From Proteobacteria bacterium 005FR1 (GTDB lineage Bacteria; Pseudomonadota; Gammaproteobacteria; Pseudomonadales; Cellvibrionaceae), in contig WACF01000002.1 of NCBI GenBank assembly GCA_026192395.1, forward strand, positions 1 to 64,000: DNA of 64,000 bases, written 5' to 3'. The translations under genes and the position numbers were made by a program. The notes under the pieces are model-generated. The model saw only the letters and a program-made list of their open reading frames with translations. It searched no databases and had not been told where the DNA came from. This document shows positions 36,174-45,280 of this stretch, one piece after another; positions within the stretch are counted from its first letter, which is position 1, and every line of letters starts with the position of its first letter.

Positions 36174-37370
36174 TCAGTCGCCAGCGCTGGGCCGACTGGG
36201 CGCAGGCCCCGCCCAGAGATAGATCCCCAGCAGCAGAAAACCGCAGCCGGCCATCACCGCCGTGAGCGGGGTACTGCTTCCCGTATGCCAGAGGCTGACT
36301 ACCGTACCCGCCAGCGCCGCCACGCCAAACCGCAGAGTGCCGACCACCGCCGAAGTAGCGCCGGCGATGCGCGCGAAGCGTGACATCAATACCGCCATTA
36401 CATTGCTGGTCATAATGCCCATATTCGCAATGAACAAACCGCAGCACACCACAATCGCCAGCAGCGGCGGCCTGGACGTGAAGCTGAGCAGCGTCAAGCA
36501 GACGCTCGCAAAAACAATGATGCCCACGCTCAGCCGCAGCAGTTTTTCATTGCCCCAGCGATAGACCAGTCGATTGCTGGTGTAGGTAAGGGTAAGCGTA
36601 CCGACAACGTTGGCGCCGAACAGGACCCCGTAAAACTGCGGAGAAACGTCGTACAGCTCGATATAGACAAAAGGCGAGGCGGTGATGAAGGTCATCAGTC
36701 CGGCGAATACCAGGCTTGCGCACAAAGCCAAGCCGAGACAATGCCGATCAGTGAATAGCAGTCGATAATTGGCCAGCAGCCCCCGCATTTGCAGCGGATT
36801 GCGATGCTGCCGGGCGAGCGTTTCCGGGATCAAAAGTTTGAACAGTAAGGCCGTGAACACGGCAATGACCACTAGCGTCAGAAAGATTCCCCGCCAGCCG
36901 CCTACCGTGAAAATCAGCCCGCCCAACAATGGAGCCAGCATCGGAGCGAGCCCCATCACCATCATGATGAAGCCCATGGTGCTGGTGTAGTCCGGGCCGC
37001 TGAATCGATCCCGTACCAGGGCCGGCACAGTCACCGAAATCGCCGCAGAGCCGGTTGCCTGAATTGCACGGGCGGCGAGCAATAGCTCGATGCTCGGCGC
37101 GAGCATGCACAGCACCGTCCCGGTCGTGAACAGCGAAAGTCCCAGGAAAATCGTGCGGCGCCGGCCCAAGGCGTCGGATAGCGGGCCGAAGAACAGTTGC
37201 GGAATTGCGAAGAAAAACAGATACACACTTACGGTCATCTGCACCGCTGATGGCGAAGCGGCCAAGTCTTCGGAAATGGCGGGCATGCTCGGCAGATACA
37301 TGTCTATGGCCAGTGGCGATAGGCCAATCAGTAGACCGAGTAGAGCGATAAAGGCGCGGTGAGCGGGCAT
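36174..37370 (-). CDS. Bcr/CflA family multidrug efflux transporter
   Basis: A 398-residue drug/proton antiporter of the major facilitator superfamily (12 membrane helices). It starts MPAHRAFIALLGLLIGLSPL and has the subfamily features PLAIDMYLPSMPAI in helix 1, QLFFGPLSDALGRRRTIFLG (motif A), RAIQATGSAAISVTVPALVR, and motif C-like GFIMMVMGLAPMLAPLLGG. Such pumps export bicyclomycin, chloramphenicol-like drugs or dipeptides. It could be cotranscribed with the DUF2905 gene. Confidence 0.93.
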   Translation of the reverse strand: MPAHRAFIALLGLLIGLSPLAIDMYLPSMPAISEDLAASPSAVQMTVSVYLFFFAIPQLFFGPLSDALGRRRTIFLGLSLFTTGTVLCMLAPSIELLLAARAIQATGSAAISVTVPALVRDRFSGPDYTSTMGFIMMVMGLAPMLAPLLGGLIFTVGGWRGIFLTLVVIAVFTALLFKLLIPETLARQHRNPLQMRGLLANYRLLFTDRHCLGLALCASLVFAGLMTFITASPFVYIELYDVSPQFYGVLFGANVVGTLTLTYTSNRLVYRWGNEKLLRLSVGIIVFASVCLTLLSFTSRPPLLAIVVCCGLFIANMGIMTSNVMAVLMSRFARIAGATSAVVGTLRFGVAALAGTVVSLWHTGSSTPLTAVMAGCGFLLLGIYLWAGPAPSRPSAGD

Positions 37371-37393
37371 GTTCGAAGGTCATTTGCTACAAG

Positions 37394-37417
37394 CAAAAAG
37401 GGCCCCAGCGGGGCCCT
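37394..37417 (-). terminator. Intrinsic terminator of the PQQ dehydrogenase gene
   Basis: On the minus strand AGGGCCCC, a three-base loop and GGGGCCCT are followed by five Ts (read in reverse). It lies 23-46 bases beyond the stop of the PQQ dehydrogenase gene and before the transporter start. Confidence 0.88.
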
Positions 37418-37439
37418 CTCTGCACAGCAGCTTACTGGT

Positions 37440-39305
37440 TTATTTCTTTGGGCGGAAGGCCAGCAGAACGTTGCCATCCGGCTGGCTGAAGCGACCGTAG
37501 CCGGAGTTCACGAACAGCATACCGTTGCCGGCGAAAATTGAGTGGCTGTCGATGCTGCCGCCTTTGCCTTTCACACCATTGAGTGTATCGAAGTCGCGCA
37601 GCGTATCGTACTGCCAGACGATTTCGCCAGTCTTGCCGTCGAAGACGTAGAGTTTACCGTCGACGGACGCAGCGACTACGGATTGATCGATAGCCAGCGG
37701 TGTGGCGGATAGTCCGTAACGGGTGTCGCAGAACTCGTAGCGCTCCTTACGCCCGTTCGCGCAGTCGGGCTCGACCGGGGTGCGCCAGAGCACCTCGCCG
37801 GTGGTGATGTCCACCGCGTTCATGCCGGCTTCCGGTTTCCAGCCCTTGCCGTTGATCTCGAGGATCGGATCGCTGATGGGCGCGAATACGCGCTCGCCAT
37901 CAATGGCCATGCCCCAGTGAACGCCACCGAGCGCGGTGCCTTGTCCGAAGCGCTTGTTCCAGATCACCTTGCCTTCGTTGTTCGGATCCAGTGCCCAGAC
38001 GTCGCCGGACTTCTGGCCAGCCAGGAGAATATCCTTGCCGTCGCGGGTTTTTGCCAGGATGGGTGCGCCGCCGAAGTCGAAATCCTTCAGCACGCTCTCT
38101 TCAGGCGAGGGGCAGTGCGGACCCGACTTCTCCCAGGGAACCTGACAGCCGAAGTGCCACACATCGTTGGCCAGTGCCTGGAAGTGCCACTTCATTTTGC
38201 CGGTTTCGAGGTCAATGGCGATCACTGCGTCGCTGGTGGTGGTTGCCGGCAGCGAGGTGTTCTGGCCCGTGGTGGCGTAAACCAAGCCGCGCTTGGTATC
38301 GATGCTCGGTGTGGACCAGACCGGCGCGCCGGACGGACCTTTCTGCTTTACGCCGTCCTTGGTCACCCGGCCGGTGTACTCGGCGTTTTTCATGGTGTGC
38401 CAGGTCCACAGCTTTTCACCGGTCTCGGCACCCAGCGCGGCTACCGCACCGTGTTCGTCACAGCATTCATGCTTTGGATTTGCACCGCTGCCGACGCCGC
38501 TGGAGGTAAGCGGCACGATGATGCGGTCCTTGTAAATGATGGGGGCGCCGGTAATGCCGGCACGAGCGGAGTGGCCCGCGTGAGAGGACCAGATTTTCTC
38601 GCCGGTTTTGGCATCCACCGCCTGCACTTCGCCGCGTCCCACTGCAAAGACGAGCGCCTTGCGCTTGCTGTCGCCCAGCTCGCCATAGGTCACCGAGTTG
38701 CTGATCGGTGAGCCGGCATCGTAAGCCCATTTGACGCAAGCGGTATTGGTGTCCATCGCCAGCAATTTGCCGGTGGAATTGGCACCAACGAACATGGTGT
38801 CTCCGACGATCGGCGCAATGCCGCGCAGTGCACTGACGTCGGGGAAGGCCACTGCCCAGGCCAGCTCCATGTTCGCCAGATCTTTGCTGCTCAGGCCGGC
38901 CTGTTTGGCGCTCATGAACTGGGTGCTTTCCAGATCGGTGCCGAATTGCGAGAGCGTGGGCTTCTGATCCAGGTTCACCCGTCGCTTGTTCGGGGCGCAC
39001 ATCATGCCGGCTACCCAGTCTTCGGCGGAACTCTCGGCGGCCAGGTAATCAATCAGCTGGTTCAGCTTGTCGGCGGGCACAGCACTCGCCTGTGCCTGCA
39101 TGACCCCTTCCGTGAGAGCAAAGCGCAGCGTCTGTGCGCTCATGCTCCGGAGGTTATCGATAGAGGGCGCGCGGGTTTCCGAGGGGTTGTTGTGGCAAGC
39201 TGCGCAGTACTGGTCGTAAACGGCCTTGCCGGCATCCTGGGCAAGCGCATTGCCGGCCAGGCAGGCGGCGGCAATGGCGAGGGCAAAACGGGTTTTGGTG
39301 AGCAT
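37440..39305 (-). CDS. PQQ-dependent dehydrogenase with N-terminal cytochrome c (PVA dehydrogenase-like)
   Basis: A periplasmic quinoprotein of 621 residues. The signal peptide is at 1-22 (cleavage near ALA-Q). A mono-heme cytochrome c domain carries CAACH at 34-38. From about 145 on, repeated beta-propeller blades show the W-type docking motif (MDTNTACVKWAYDAG, VDAKTGEKIWSS, LETGKMKWHFQ, DITTGEVLWRTP, DGKTGEIVWQYD). Adjacent Cys281-Cys282 could form the vicinal disulfide seen near PQQ in alcohol dehydrogenases. The heme-first order matches polyvinyl-alcohol dehydrogenases rather than type II alcohol dehydrogenases. The true substrate is probably a secondary alcohol but is unknown. No PQQ synthesis genes are in the window. 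Confidence 0.88.
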   Translation of the reverse strand: MLTKTRFALAIAAACLAGNALAQDAGKAVYDQYCAACHNNPSETRAPSIDNLRSMSAQTLRFALTEGVMQAQASAVPADKLNQLIDYLAAESSAEDWVAGMMCAPNKRRVNLDQKPTLSQFGTDLESTQFMSAKQAGLSSKDLANMELAWAVAFPDVSALRGIAPIVGDTMFVGANSTGKLLAMDTNTACVKWAYDAGSPISNSVTYGELGDSKRKALVFAVGRGEVQAVDAKTGEKIWSSHAGHSARAGITGAPIIYKDRIIVPLTSSGVGSGANPKHECCDEHGAVAALGAETGEKLWTWHTMKNAEYTGRVTKDGVKQKGPSGAPVWSTPSIDTKRGLVYATTGQNTSLPATTTSDAVIAIDLETGKMKWHFQALANDVWHFGCQVPWEKSGPHCPSPEESVLKDFDFGGAPILAKTRDGKDILLAGQKSGDVWALDPNNEGKVIWNKRFGQGTALGGVHWGMAIDGERVFAPISDPILEINGKGWKPEAGMNAVDITTGEVLWRTPVEPDCANGRKERYEFCDTRYGLSATPLAIDQSVVAASVDGKLYVFDGKTGEIVWQYDTLRDFDTLNGVKGKGGSIDSHSIFAGNGMLFVNSGYGRFSQPDGNVLLAFRPKK

Positions 39306-39491
39306 TCAGTGACTCCTGGTTTCAGTGCAACCGGTTTTCTGACCCGCGACCGCCGTGGTCGTTGGGACCATAGCGTCCGGTTCGCTGAGAGTTTGTTGGT
39401 GTGTCGCAGCTGTTCAGCAGGCATGGCGGCGGTTGCCTGCCGGGGTTTCGGATTCTGAAATCGTTGGGCGTATTGTCCGGGCGCCGCCCGG

Positions 39492-39516
39492 GGACGACCT
39501 GACTAGAAGGTCGTCC
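39492..39516. other. Perfect 9-bp stem-loop between rapA and the PQQ gene
   Basis: GGACGACCT and AGGTCGTCC enclose a seven-base loop. It lies about 80 bases beyond the rapA stop in a 291-base gap. No T tract follows on either strand, so termination would have to be Rho-assisted. It could instead be an operator upstream of the PQQ gene (187 bases from its start). Confidence 0.45.
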
Positions 39517-39525
39517 AGCTCTGGC

Positions 39526-39543
39526 ATTCAAGCGAGCTTGAAT
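39526..39543. other. Near-palindrome downstream of rapA
   Basis: ATTCAAGC-GA-GCTTGAAT is a perfect 8-base inverted repeat with a two-base centre, ten bases from the stem-loop at 39492-39516. It has the form of a binding site for a dimeric regulator more than of an RNA hairpin. The rest of the 39306-39596 gap shows nothing further. Confidence 0.45.
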
Positions 39544-39596
39544 AAGGGAGTCAACTTGCGGGCAGTAAGTTTTGTAAAGCTGCAAAGGCTTACCGC

Positions 39597-42491
39597 CTAA
39601 GTGCAAATGATCACCCTCACCGCGTCCAAGCCGATCTGGGCGAGATTGATGTGGTGTTTCAGCTCGGCGATGTTGCGCTGCAAATGCTCGATTTCCTCAG
39701 CTCTGATGTTGGGGTTCACCTCCGCCAGAGTTTGCAGTCGCTGCAGCTCGCTTTGTTGCCGCTCCCGCATTGTCTCGAGCGCGCTCGCGATCACTTCATC
39801 GCGGCGGCTTTCCGCCCGTTCCTGACACTGGCCGAGCAGGCGAGTGACTTCCGGCCTCACCTGACGCAGCAAGCCCATCGCAGTCTTGCGGTTGGGAATA
39901 CTGGTATGTAGCTTGTTGAGCTGCTCGAAGCCGAGCACCTTGCCCAGATCGGTGCCCTTGTTATCGATCAGGATTCGGGTGGTAGTGTCCGGGAAATAGC
40001 TCTCCAGCTGCAATTCGCGCGGACCGGGACAGTGTACGGCGAAGATCGCTTCCAGCAACAGCGTTCCGGGCTTCAGCGGAGGCAGACGAATGGTGCCGAG
40101 CGCGGTATTGCCGCTTTCGTTGCTGAGGATCATGTCCATCGCGCCGTGCACCATGGGGTGCTCCCAGGTAAAGAACTCCATGTCTTCGCGGCTCAGCGCG
40201 ATATCGCGGTTGTAGGTGGCCGTCAGGCCGCTGTCCGGCAGACCGGGGAAGTGCCGCTCGGGCATGTGATCGGTGGGATGCAGGACGATCGAGTCGGTGC
40301 TGTGGTGATCTTCATCGACGCCGTAGACTTCAAAAACATCGCGCATGTAATTGGGCAGCGTTGCGCTCTGGTCCGCCTCTTTAATGCCTGCGATGAGCCC
40401 GCCCGCATGTTTGTAATCGCAGGAATTCAGCTCCAGCAAGCGGTCGCGACCCTGAGCAAGGGCTTCGAGCAGGGCGGCGGTGCGCACTTGGGTATCCGCC
40501 ATGAGTTTTTGCCAGCCGTCCGTGTCCTGAGCGAGCAACTGCTCATGAAGACGGTTGTGCAATTCTCGATACACCTGAGGTGCGGCCGGGCAGGATTGTT
40601 CGATGGCGTTGATGCCGTCCTGATACCAATCGAGTAGCTTTTGTTGCGCGGTTTCTCGGTCCGACAGCGTGTAATAGGGGACGTGAATTTGCACATCGTT
40701 GCGTTGGCCGATGCGCGCCAGCCGGCCGATGCGCTGCTCCAGCAAATCCGGATTAACCGGCAGGTCGAACAGCACCAGGTGTCGGGCGAACTGGAAGTTG
40801 CGACCTTCGCTACCGATCTCCGAGCACACCAGAAGCTGTGCACCGTCGATGTCATCGGCGAAGTAGGCAGCGGCGCGATCGCGTTCAAGCAGCGTCATTT
40901 GCGCGTGGAAGGCGGCCGAAGGAACGCCTTTTCTCAGGCGCAGATATTCTTCCAGCGCAATGGTGGTTTCCTGCCGATTGCAGATCAACAAGACTTTTTC
41001 GCGGCGGTTTTCCTTCAGCCACTCCACCAGCCAGGCGACGCGCGGGTCGGTTTGCAGCCAATCGCTGCCGAGGCAGTTTTCGACCCGCAGCAAGTTGTCG
41101 AGGGACTGATCCCGGCTGAGTTCCTCGAAGCCGTCCGGGGCGCTTAGCGGATGGCGATGCAGTTCGCGGCCCGGGAAACCTTTCACCGCAGCGCGGGTGT
41201 TGCGGAACAGCACCCGTCCGGTGCCGTGATGATCGAGCAGATGACGCAGGCAATCGTAAACCACGGCGCTAACCACGGTGTCGTCAGCGCCGCTCTTGAG
41301 CAACTTCAGCAGCTTATTGCCCTTGTCTTCGCCGGCATAATGCAGGAGCTGCTTCTGTTGCGAGGCGTCCTTGAGCAAACGCTCCTTCATGTCCGGCGCC
41401 ATGAGCACCTGGGCCAAATCGTTGGCGGGGCGATAGCCCTTTTCCTCCTCTCGATACTTGTCGAGATCAAAGTAGCGGTCCGGGTCCAGCAGGCGCAGCC
41501 GGGCGAAATGGCTCTCCACGCCGAGCTGTTCCGGTGTCGCGGTTAGCAGCAGCAGACCACGAGTATTTCGGGCCAGCGATTCCACGCAGCGATAGCGCTC
41601 GCCTTCCAGTGATTCGGGGTCTTCGGTCCATTCCAGATGGTGAGCTTCGTCCACCACCAGCAAGTCCCAGCGGGCGTCCAGCGCCTGCTGCCGCCGCACG
41701 GCGTTGGCGGCGAGAAAGTCCACACTGCAAAGTACCAGCTGGGTGGTCTCGAAGGGATTGTCCGCGGTCGCTTCCAGCGCTTCGCAGCGCTCCTCGTCAA
41801 GCACCGTGAACGGCAGATTGAAGCGGCGGAGCATTTCCACCAGCCACTGGTGAACGAGCGTTTCCGGGGGTGCGATCAACACCCGCTGGGCCTTGCCGGT
41901 TTGCAGCTGGTGATGAATGATCAGACCCGCCTCGATGGTTTTGCCCAGCCCCACCTCGTCGGCGAGCAGGACCCGAGGCGCGTAGCGGTTTGCCACTTCG
42001 TGGGAAATGTGCAACTGGTGAGGCAGAAGCTGAACCCGTGCGCCCACCAGTCCTTTTACCGGCGAATGGCTTTGGGTCTCCCGATGCAGCAGGGTCTGAT
42101 AGCGGAGACGGAAGTGGTTGAGCTTGTCGATCTGGCCGGAGAACAGTCGGTCCTGAGGACGGCTGAATTGCACGAAACTGTCCAGCTCCAGCTCGACGAT
42201 CTTCATCTCGGCGCCATCGCCGGTGACGCCGGTATAGATCAGACAGCCATCGGCTTCATCCACCTGGGTCACGGTGACCACCGGGCCGTCCACGTGCTTC
42301 ACCTCATCGCCCATCTGGTACTGCACCCGGCTGATAGGGGCATTATCGATGGCATAGGTGCGGCGCTCGGCGGCGGCGGGGAAGCTGATGGTGACGCGAC
42401 GGTTTTCGTTCTCGGAAATAATGCCGAGTCCCAGTTCCGGTTCCGTGTTGCTGATCCAACGCTGGCCAAGTCTGAATTGCTGGTCTGCCAA
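39597..42491 (-). CDS. rapA: RNA polymerase-associated ATPase RapA
   Basis: A Swi2/Snf2-type ATPase that binds RNA polymerase and aids recycling, 964 residues from a TTG start at 42491, close to the 968 of E. coli. The frame is open 61 codons upstream, but TTG follows AAGGAG by six bases and leads into FRLGQRWISNTEPELGLG, the family N-terminus. The helicase has LLADEVGLGKTIEAGLI (motif I), VVDEAHHLEW (motif II), LLLLTATPEQLG (motif III), and the C-terminal lobe LLVCSEIGSEGRNFQFARHL with LEQRIGRLARIGQ (motif VI). The RapA C-terminal domain is complete. Confidence 0.97.
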   Translation of the reverse strand: MADQQFRLGQRWISNTEPELGLGIISENENRRVTISFPAAAERRTYAIDNAPISRVQYQMGDEVKHVDGPVVTVTQVDEADGCLIYTGVTGDGAEMKIVELELDSFVQFSRPQDRLFSGQIDKLNHFRLRYQTLLHRETQSHSPVKGLVGARVQLLPHQLHISHEVANRYAPRVLLADEVGLGKTIEAGLIIHHQLQTGKAQRVLIAPPETLVHQWLVEMLRRFNLPFTVLDEERCEALEATADNPFETTQLVLCSVDFLAANAVRRQQALDARWDLLVVDEAHHLEWTEDPESLEGERYRCVESLARNTRGLLLLTATPEQLGVESHFARLRLLDPDRYFDLDKYREEEKGYRPANDLAQVLMAPDMKERLLKDASQQKQLLHYAGEDKGNKLLKLLKSGADDTVVSAVVYDCLRHLLDHHGTGRVLFRNTRAAVKGFPGRELHRHPLSAPDGFEELSRDQSLDNLLRVENCLGSDWLQTDPRVAWLVEWLKENRREKVLLICNRQETTIALEEYLRLRKGVPSAAFHAQMTLLERDRAAAYFADDIDGAQLLVCSEIGSEGRNFQFARHLVLFDLPVNPDLLEQRIGRLARIGQRNDVQIHVPYYTLSDRETAQQKLLDWYQDGINAIEQSCPAAPQVYRELHNRLHEQLLAQDTDGWQKLMADTQVRTAALLEALAQGRDRLLELNSCDYKHAGGLIAGIKEADQSATLPNYMRDVFEVYGVDEDHHSTDSIVLHPTDHMPERHFPGLPDSGLTATYNRDIALSREDMEFFTWEHPMVHGAMDMILSNESGNTALGTIRLPPLKPGTLLLEAIFAVHCPGPRELQLESYFPDTTTRILIDNKGTDLGKVLGFEQLNKLHTSIPNRKTAMGLLRQVRPEVTRLLGQCQERAESRRDEVIASALETMRERQQSELQRLQTLAEVNPNIRAEEIEHLQRNIAELKHHINLAQIGLDAVRVIICT

Positions 42492-42698
42492 AATGCTCTC
42501 CTTTTTCGCGGCCGGTGATTGTACAGAAACTCCAGGTGCGCAAAAACCAGGGCCTCTACTGCCACCCCCACCTTTTCCCCCGCCTTCGCTACCCACAACA
42601 GACCCGAAATCCCGCGAGGCGTTTACCGGGGCCTTGGCTATACTGAGTAAAAACGATGAGCTAAGGGCCTCCATTCAGAGGCTCCCCCGAGGTATTTC

Positions 42699-43424
42699 AT
42701 GCTTCACACCCTGGGTTCGGTGTTGCGCATGAGTTTCGGTGTGGTTGTTTTATTGGCGGTATCGGCGGGCTGCAGCACGCTGGTGGGGAGTCAGGAACAG
42801 GCATTGCGGGACCATGTGGCGAAAAACCACGATGTCGCTACAGTGCAGCGCGTCGAGTCATGGCTGAGCTTGCGCAAGCGATTGCGCCAGCAGTCATCAT
42901 TGACTGATCTGGAAAAGGTCAGACTCGTCAATGATTTCTTCAACGCCATTCCCTGGCGAGCGGATGCCGATATCTGGGAAGTCGAAGACTACTGGGCGAC
43001 CCCGCTGGAAATGCTGGTGAAAAATGCAGGGGATTGTGAAGATTTCGCCATCGCCAAGTTCTTCACTCTTCTGAATGCAGGGTTTGATCCCGACCGGCTG
43101 CGCCTGACCTATGTCTGGCAACTTGCAGCAGACGGTGATGGACGCGAGCAGGCACATATGGTCCTGGCCTTTCTTCCTGACAAGAGCCCGGGCATGGCGC
43201 CGGGCCGCAGTGCCGAACCGCTGATTCTGGACAATGTCGACAAAGACCTTCTTCGGCTGTCTGAGCGCGGCGATCTTCAGGCGGTTTACAGCTTCAATGA
43301 AAACAAGCTTTGGCTGGCGGAGGACCTTCTGCAGCCGGTCAATGTCGCCAGCCAGGCGCGGCTCAGGAAGTGGCGAAAGGTGAATCAGCGCTTGAGCGCA
43401 GAAGGTGGGCCTCGTTCGCTTTGA
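42699..43424 (+). CDS. LapG-like transglutaminase-type cysteine peptidase (lipoprotein)
   Basis: A 241-residue periplasmic protein of the bacterial transglutaminase-like cysteine protease family. A signal peptide ends in lipobox VSAGC with Cys25. The catalytic triad fits Cys113 (NAGDCEDFAIAKFFTL), His153 (EQAHMVLAF) and Asp178 (ILDNVD). LapG, the best-known member, cleaves the adhesin LapA under control of LapD and cyclic-di-GMP. No lapD or large adhesin gene is in the window, and LapG itself is not a typical lipoprotein, so the role is open. The gene is divergent from rapA and convergent with the TPR gene. Confidence 0.82.
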   Translation: MLHTLGSVLRMSFGVVVLLAVSAGCSTLVGSQEQALRDHVAKNHDVATVQRVESWLSLRKRLRQQSSLTDLEKVRLVNDFFNAIPWRADADIWEVEDYWATPLEMLVKNAGDCEDFAIAKFFTLLNAGFDPDRLRLTYVWQLAADGDGREQAHMVLAFLPDKSPGMAPGRSAEPLILDNVDKDLLRLSERGDLQAVYSFNENKLWLAEDLLQPVNVASQARLRKWRKVNQRLSAEGGPRSL

Positions 43425-43451
43425 GTGCCTGGGGGCGCCAAGCGAGGCTGC

Positions 43452-44417
43452 TCAGCTCCGCCCCTGAGTATCGTTCCCTGCGCGCTTTTCATTTTCGGCC
43501 GCCATTTCCGCCACCGCTTCCTGAACCTGCTTCACCAGATTGTTGTTTTCCGTGTGCGTCAGGGTCTCGGCGTAGTGCTGCAGGCTTTGCTGCTGGTTAC
43601 CTTCATGGCGATGCGCTTTGGCCAGCAGAAAATGCGCACCGGCGAGATCGCTGTCGTCCCAGGTTTTGGGGAGGCTGAGAAATTTTTCTCCGAAGGGAAT
43701 GGCCTTGCCGTACTGCTCACGCTCGGCATAGTGGGACAGCAGCGCGAAGTTGACCAGCGAACTGTCTCCATGCTGCTCCAGCGCGTCCAACAGAATCTTC
43801 TCCGCTGCTTCCCAATCCTTGTCCTTGGCGGCCAGAGTGCCGTTAACAACCTGATGATGCAGAGGCGAGATCTCGGCGAGGTGCTGATTCAGCGTTCGCG
43901 CCCGTTCCAGATCGCCACCGGCAATCTTCGGCGCATTGATCAGCACCTGAATCAGGTAGTAATGCGCTGAAGCGTGGTCCGGATTAAGATCAATTGCGTT
44001 TTGCAGGTGATCTATCGAATCCTTGAGCACAGCGCGCACTTTCATCACGCCCACTTCGCCGGCTCTGGCCAGATACACAACGCCCAGGGCGTAGTGCGAT
44101 TCCGCATCCTCGGGGGCCAATGTCGATGCCCGTTGCAGTTGTCGGATCGCCGCCTCGTTGCGGCCGGACTTGTAATAGCCGATCCCGAGGAAACGGTTCA
44201 GCGCTTGGTCCTGCGGATGGGCAAGCACTGCCTGCTCGAAGATATTTGCCGCCCTGATGTAGTCCTCATTGCCTAGCGCGTCACGACCGGCTTCGATAGC
44301 GGCGGCGGGCTCCATCAGCTTGATGCCCTGCGCGCTTGCAGCGGCACCTGCCGTGGCAATCGCCAGAGCCAGTACGGAGGAGCGGAGGAAAATCCCGGCC
44401 TTGTTTTTCAGAGTCAT
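43452..44417 (-). CDS. Exported TPR-repeat protein
   Basis: A 321-residue protein with a signal peptide (about 1-29, AAASAQ). Several tetratricopeptide repeats follow: NEDYIRAANIFEQAVLAHP, GRNEAAIRQLQRASTLAP, AEREQYGKAIPFGEKFLSLP and EGNQQQSLQHYAETLTH. TPR proteins serve as scaffolds in the periplasm or outer membrane. It ends 27 bases from the convergent LapG-like gene. No specific partner can be named. Confidence 0.85.
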   Translation of the reverse strand: MTLKNKAGIFLRSSVLALAIATAGAAASAQGIKLMEPAAAIEAGRDALGNEDYIRAANIFEQAVLAHPQDQALNRFLGIGYYKSGRNEAAIRQLQRASTLAPEDAESHYALGVVYLARAGEVGVMKVRAVLKDSIDHLQNAIDLNPDHASAHYYLIQVLINAPKIAGGDLERARTLNQHLAEISPLHHQVVNGTLAAKDKDWEAAEKILLDALEQHGDSSLVNFALLSHYAEREQYGKAIPFGEKFLSLPKTWDDSDLAGAHFLLAKAHRHEGNQQQSLQHYAETLTHTENNNLVKQVQEAVAEMAAENEKRAGNDTQGRS

Positions 44418-44477
44418 ATGGCTAATCCCGAATCGTTCTGGCCAATCTAGACCAATGTATCCCGCTGCGTCAAAAGC

Positions 44478-45113
44478 TCATTTCTTCACAATGCGATAAG
44501 CACAGCGACGGGCACCCTGAAGTATGTGATCGGTGCGTTCTACCGTGGCCTGCTCTCGCAGCAATTCTTGGAAGCTTTGAAGCTCGGAACGGCAAAAACC
44601 CTGACACGCTTTGGCGGCGGCACAAATGGGACAATGATTTTCCAGCAACAGCCATTCGCCCTTGTCCACGCGCTCCACTTCGGCCATATAGCCTTCCCGA
44701 CTTCGGATCTCGGCCAGCTTGCGAAGCTTGGTGGGAAGGGTCTCGTGCTGCGCCAGTGCCTGGCGGTAATTCGCCAGAGTCTGATCCGTGCGCCTGGCGA
44801 TCAGCCGGTCGAGTCCGTCCTCCCCGAAGGTGTCGCGCACCGCGGCAATAAGCTCCACGGACACCTGCGAGTGAGCGTCCGGAAAACGGCTGTGCCCCTT
44901 CTCAGTGAGCTGCCAGGGCCGCACCGGCCGCCCCCGTCCCTGCTTGTGCTCGGCGCCCTCACTCACCAGCCCCTTCTCGGCCAGGATCGCCAGATGTTGT
45001 CGTATCCCCATGGGGGTGATGGCGAGAATCTCGGCCAGCGCCCTGGCACTCTGGGGTCCTTTTTGTTTCAGCTGCAGGAGAATCTCTTCCTGGCTGTCGG
45101 CGAGTTGGCTCAT
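44478..45113 (-). CDS. HTH regulator with C-terminal cysteine cluster (COG2345/SufR-like)
   Basis: A 211-residue regulator. ATG at 45113 follows GGAG by six bases; the frame extends to a TTG at 45137. The N-terminal winged helix has ITPMGIRQHLAILAEKGLV and the wing GRGRPVRPWQLT. The C-terminal domain holds Cys161, Cys164, Cys170, Cys174 and Cys204 (HCPICAAAKACQGFCRSEL, RRCAYRI), consistent with a metal or Fe-S cluster as in the related cyanobacterial SufR. It is divergent from a VOC gene, and two palindromes lie between them. Confidence 0.85.
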   Translation of the reverse strand: MSQLADSQEEILLQLKQKGPQSARALAEILAITPMGIRQHLAILAEKGLVSEGAEHKQGRGRPVRPWQLTEKGHSRFPDAHSQVSVELIAAVRDTFGEDGLDRLIARRTDQTLANYRQALAQHETLPTKLRKLAEIRSREGYMAEVERVDKGEWLLLENHCPICAAAKACQGFCRSELQSFQELLREQATVERTDHILQGARRCAYRIVKK

Positions 45114-45159
45114 CGGGTTCTCCATCGCAAGCGTCAATCAGCGTGATTGTTACATTTAA

Positions 45160-45214
45160 TAAAGTTTCAACTTTACTTAGTCGCGGGTCAAAAATATAGT
45201 AAAGCAGTTGCTTT
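45160..45214. promoter_or_regulatory. Paired palindromes between the Cys-rich regulator and VOC genes
   Basis: TAAAGTT-TC-AACTTTA (45160-45175) and AAAGCA-GT-TGCTTT (45201-45214) are perfect palindromes with two-base centres. Their centres are 40 bases apart, about four helical turns. Both carry an AAAG/CTTT core. Their position in the divergent region suggests operators of the adjacent regulator controlling itself and the VOC gene. Confidence 0.55.
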
Positions 45215-45280
45215 GGTAAGGCATGCGCGTCTCAATCGCACAGAGACTAGCTCAAACGGTGAAAGCAAGAGGGAATGGGG

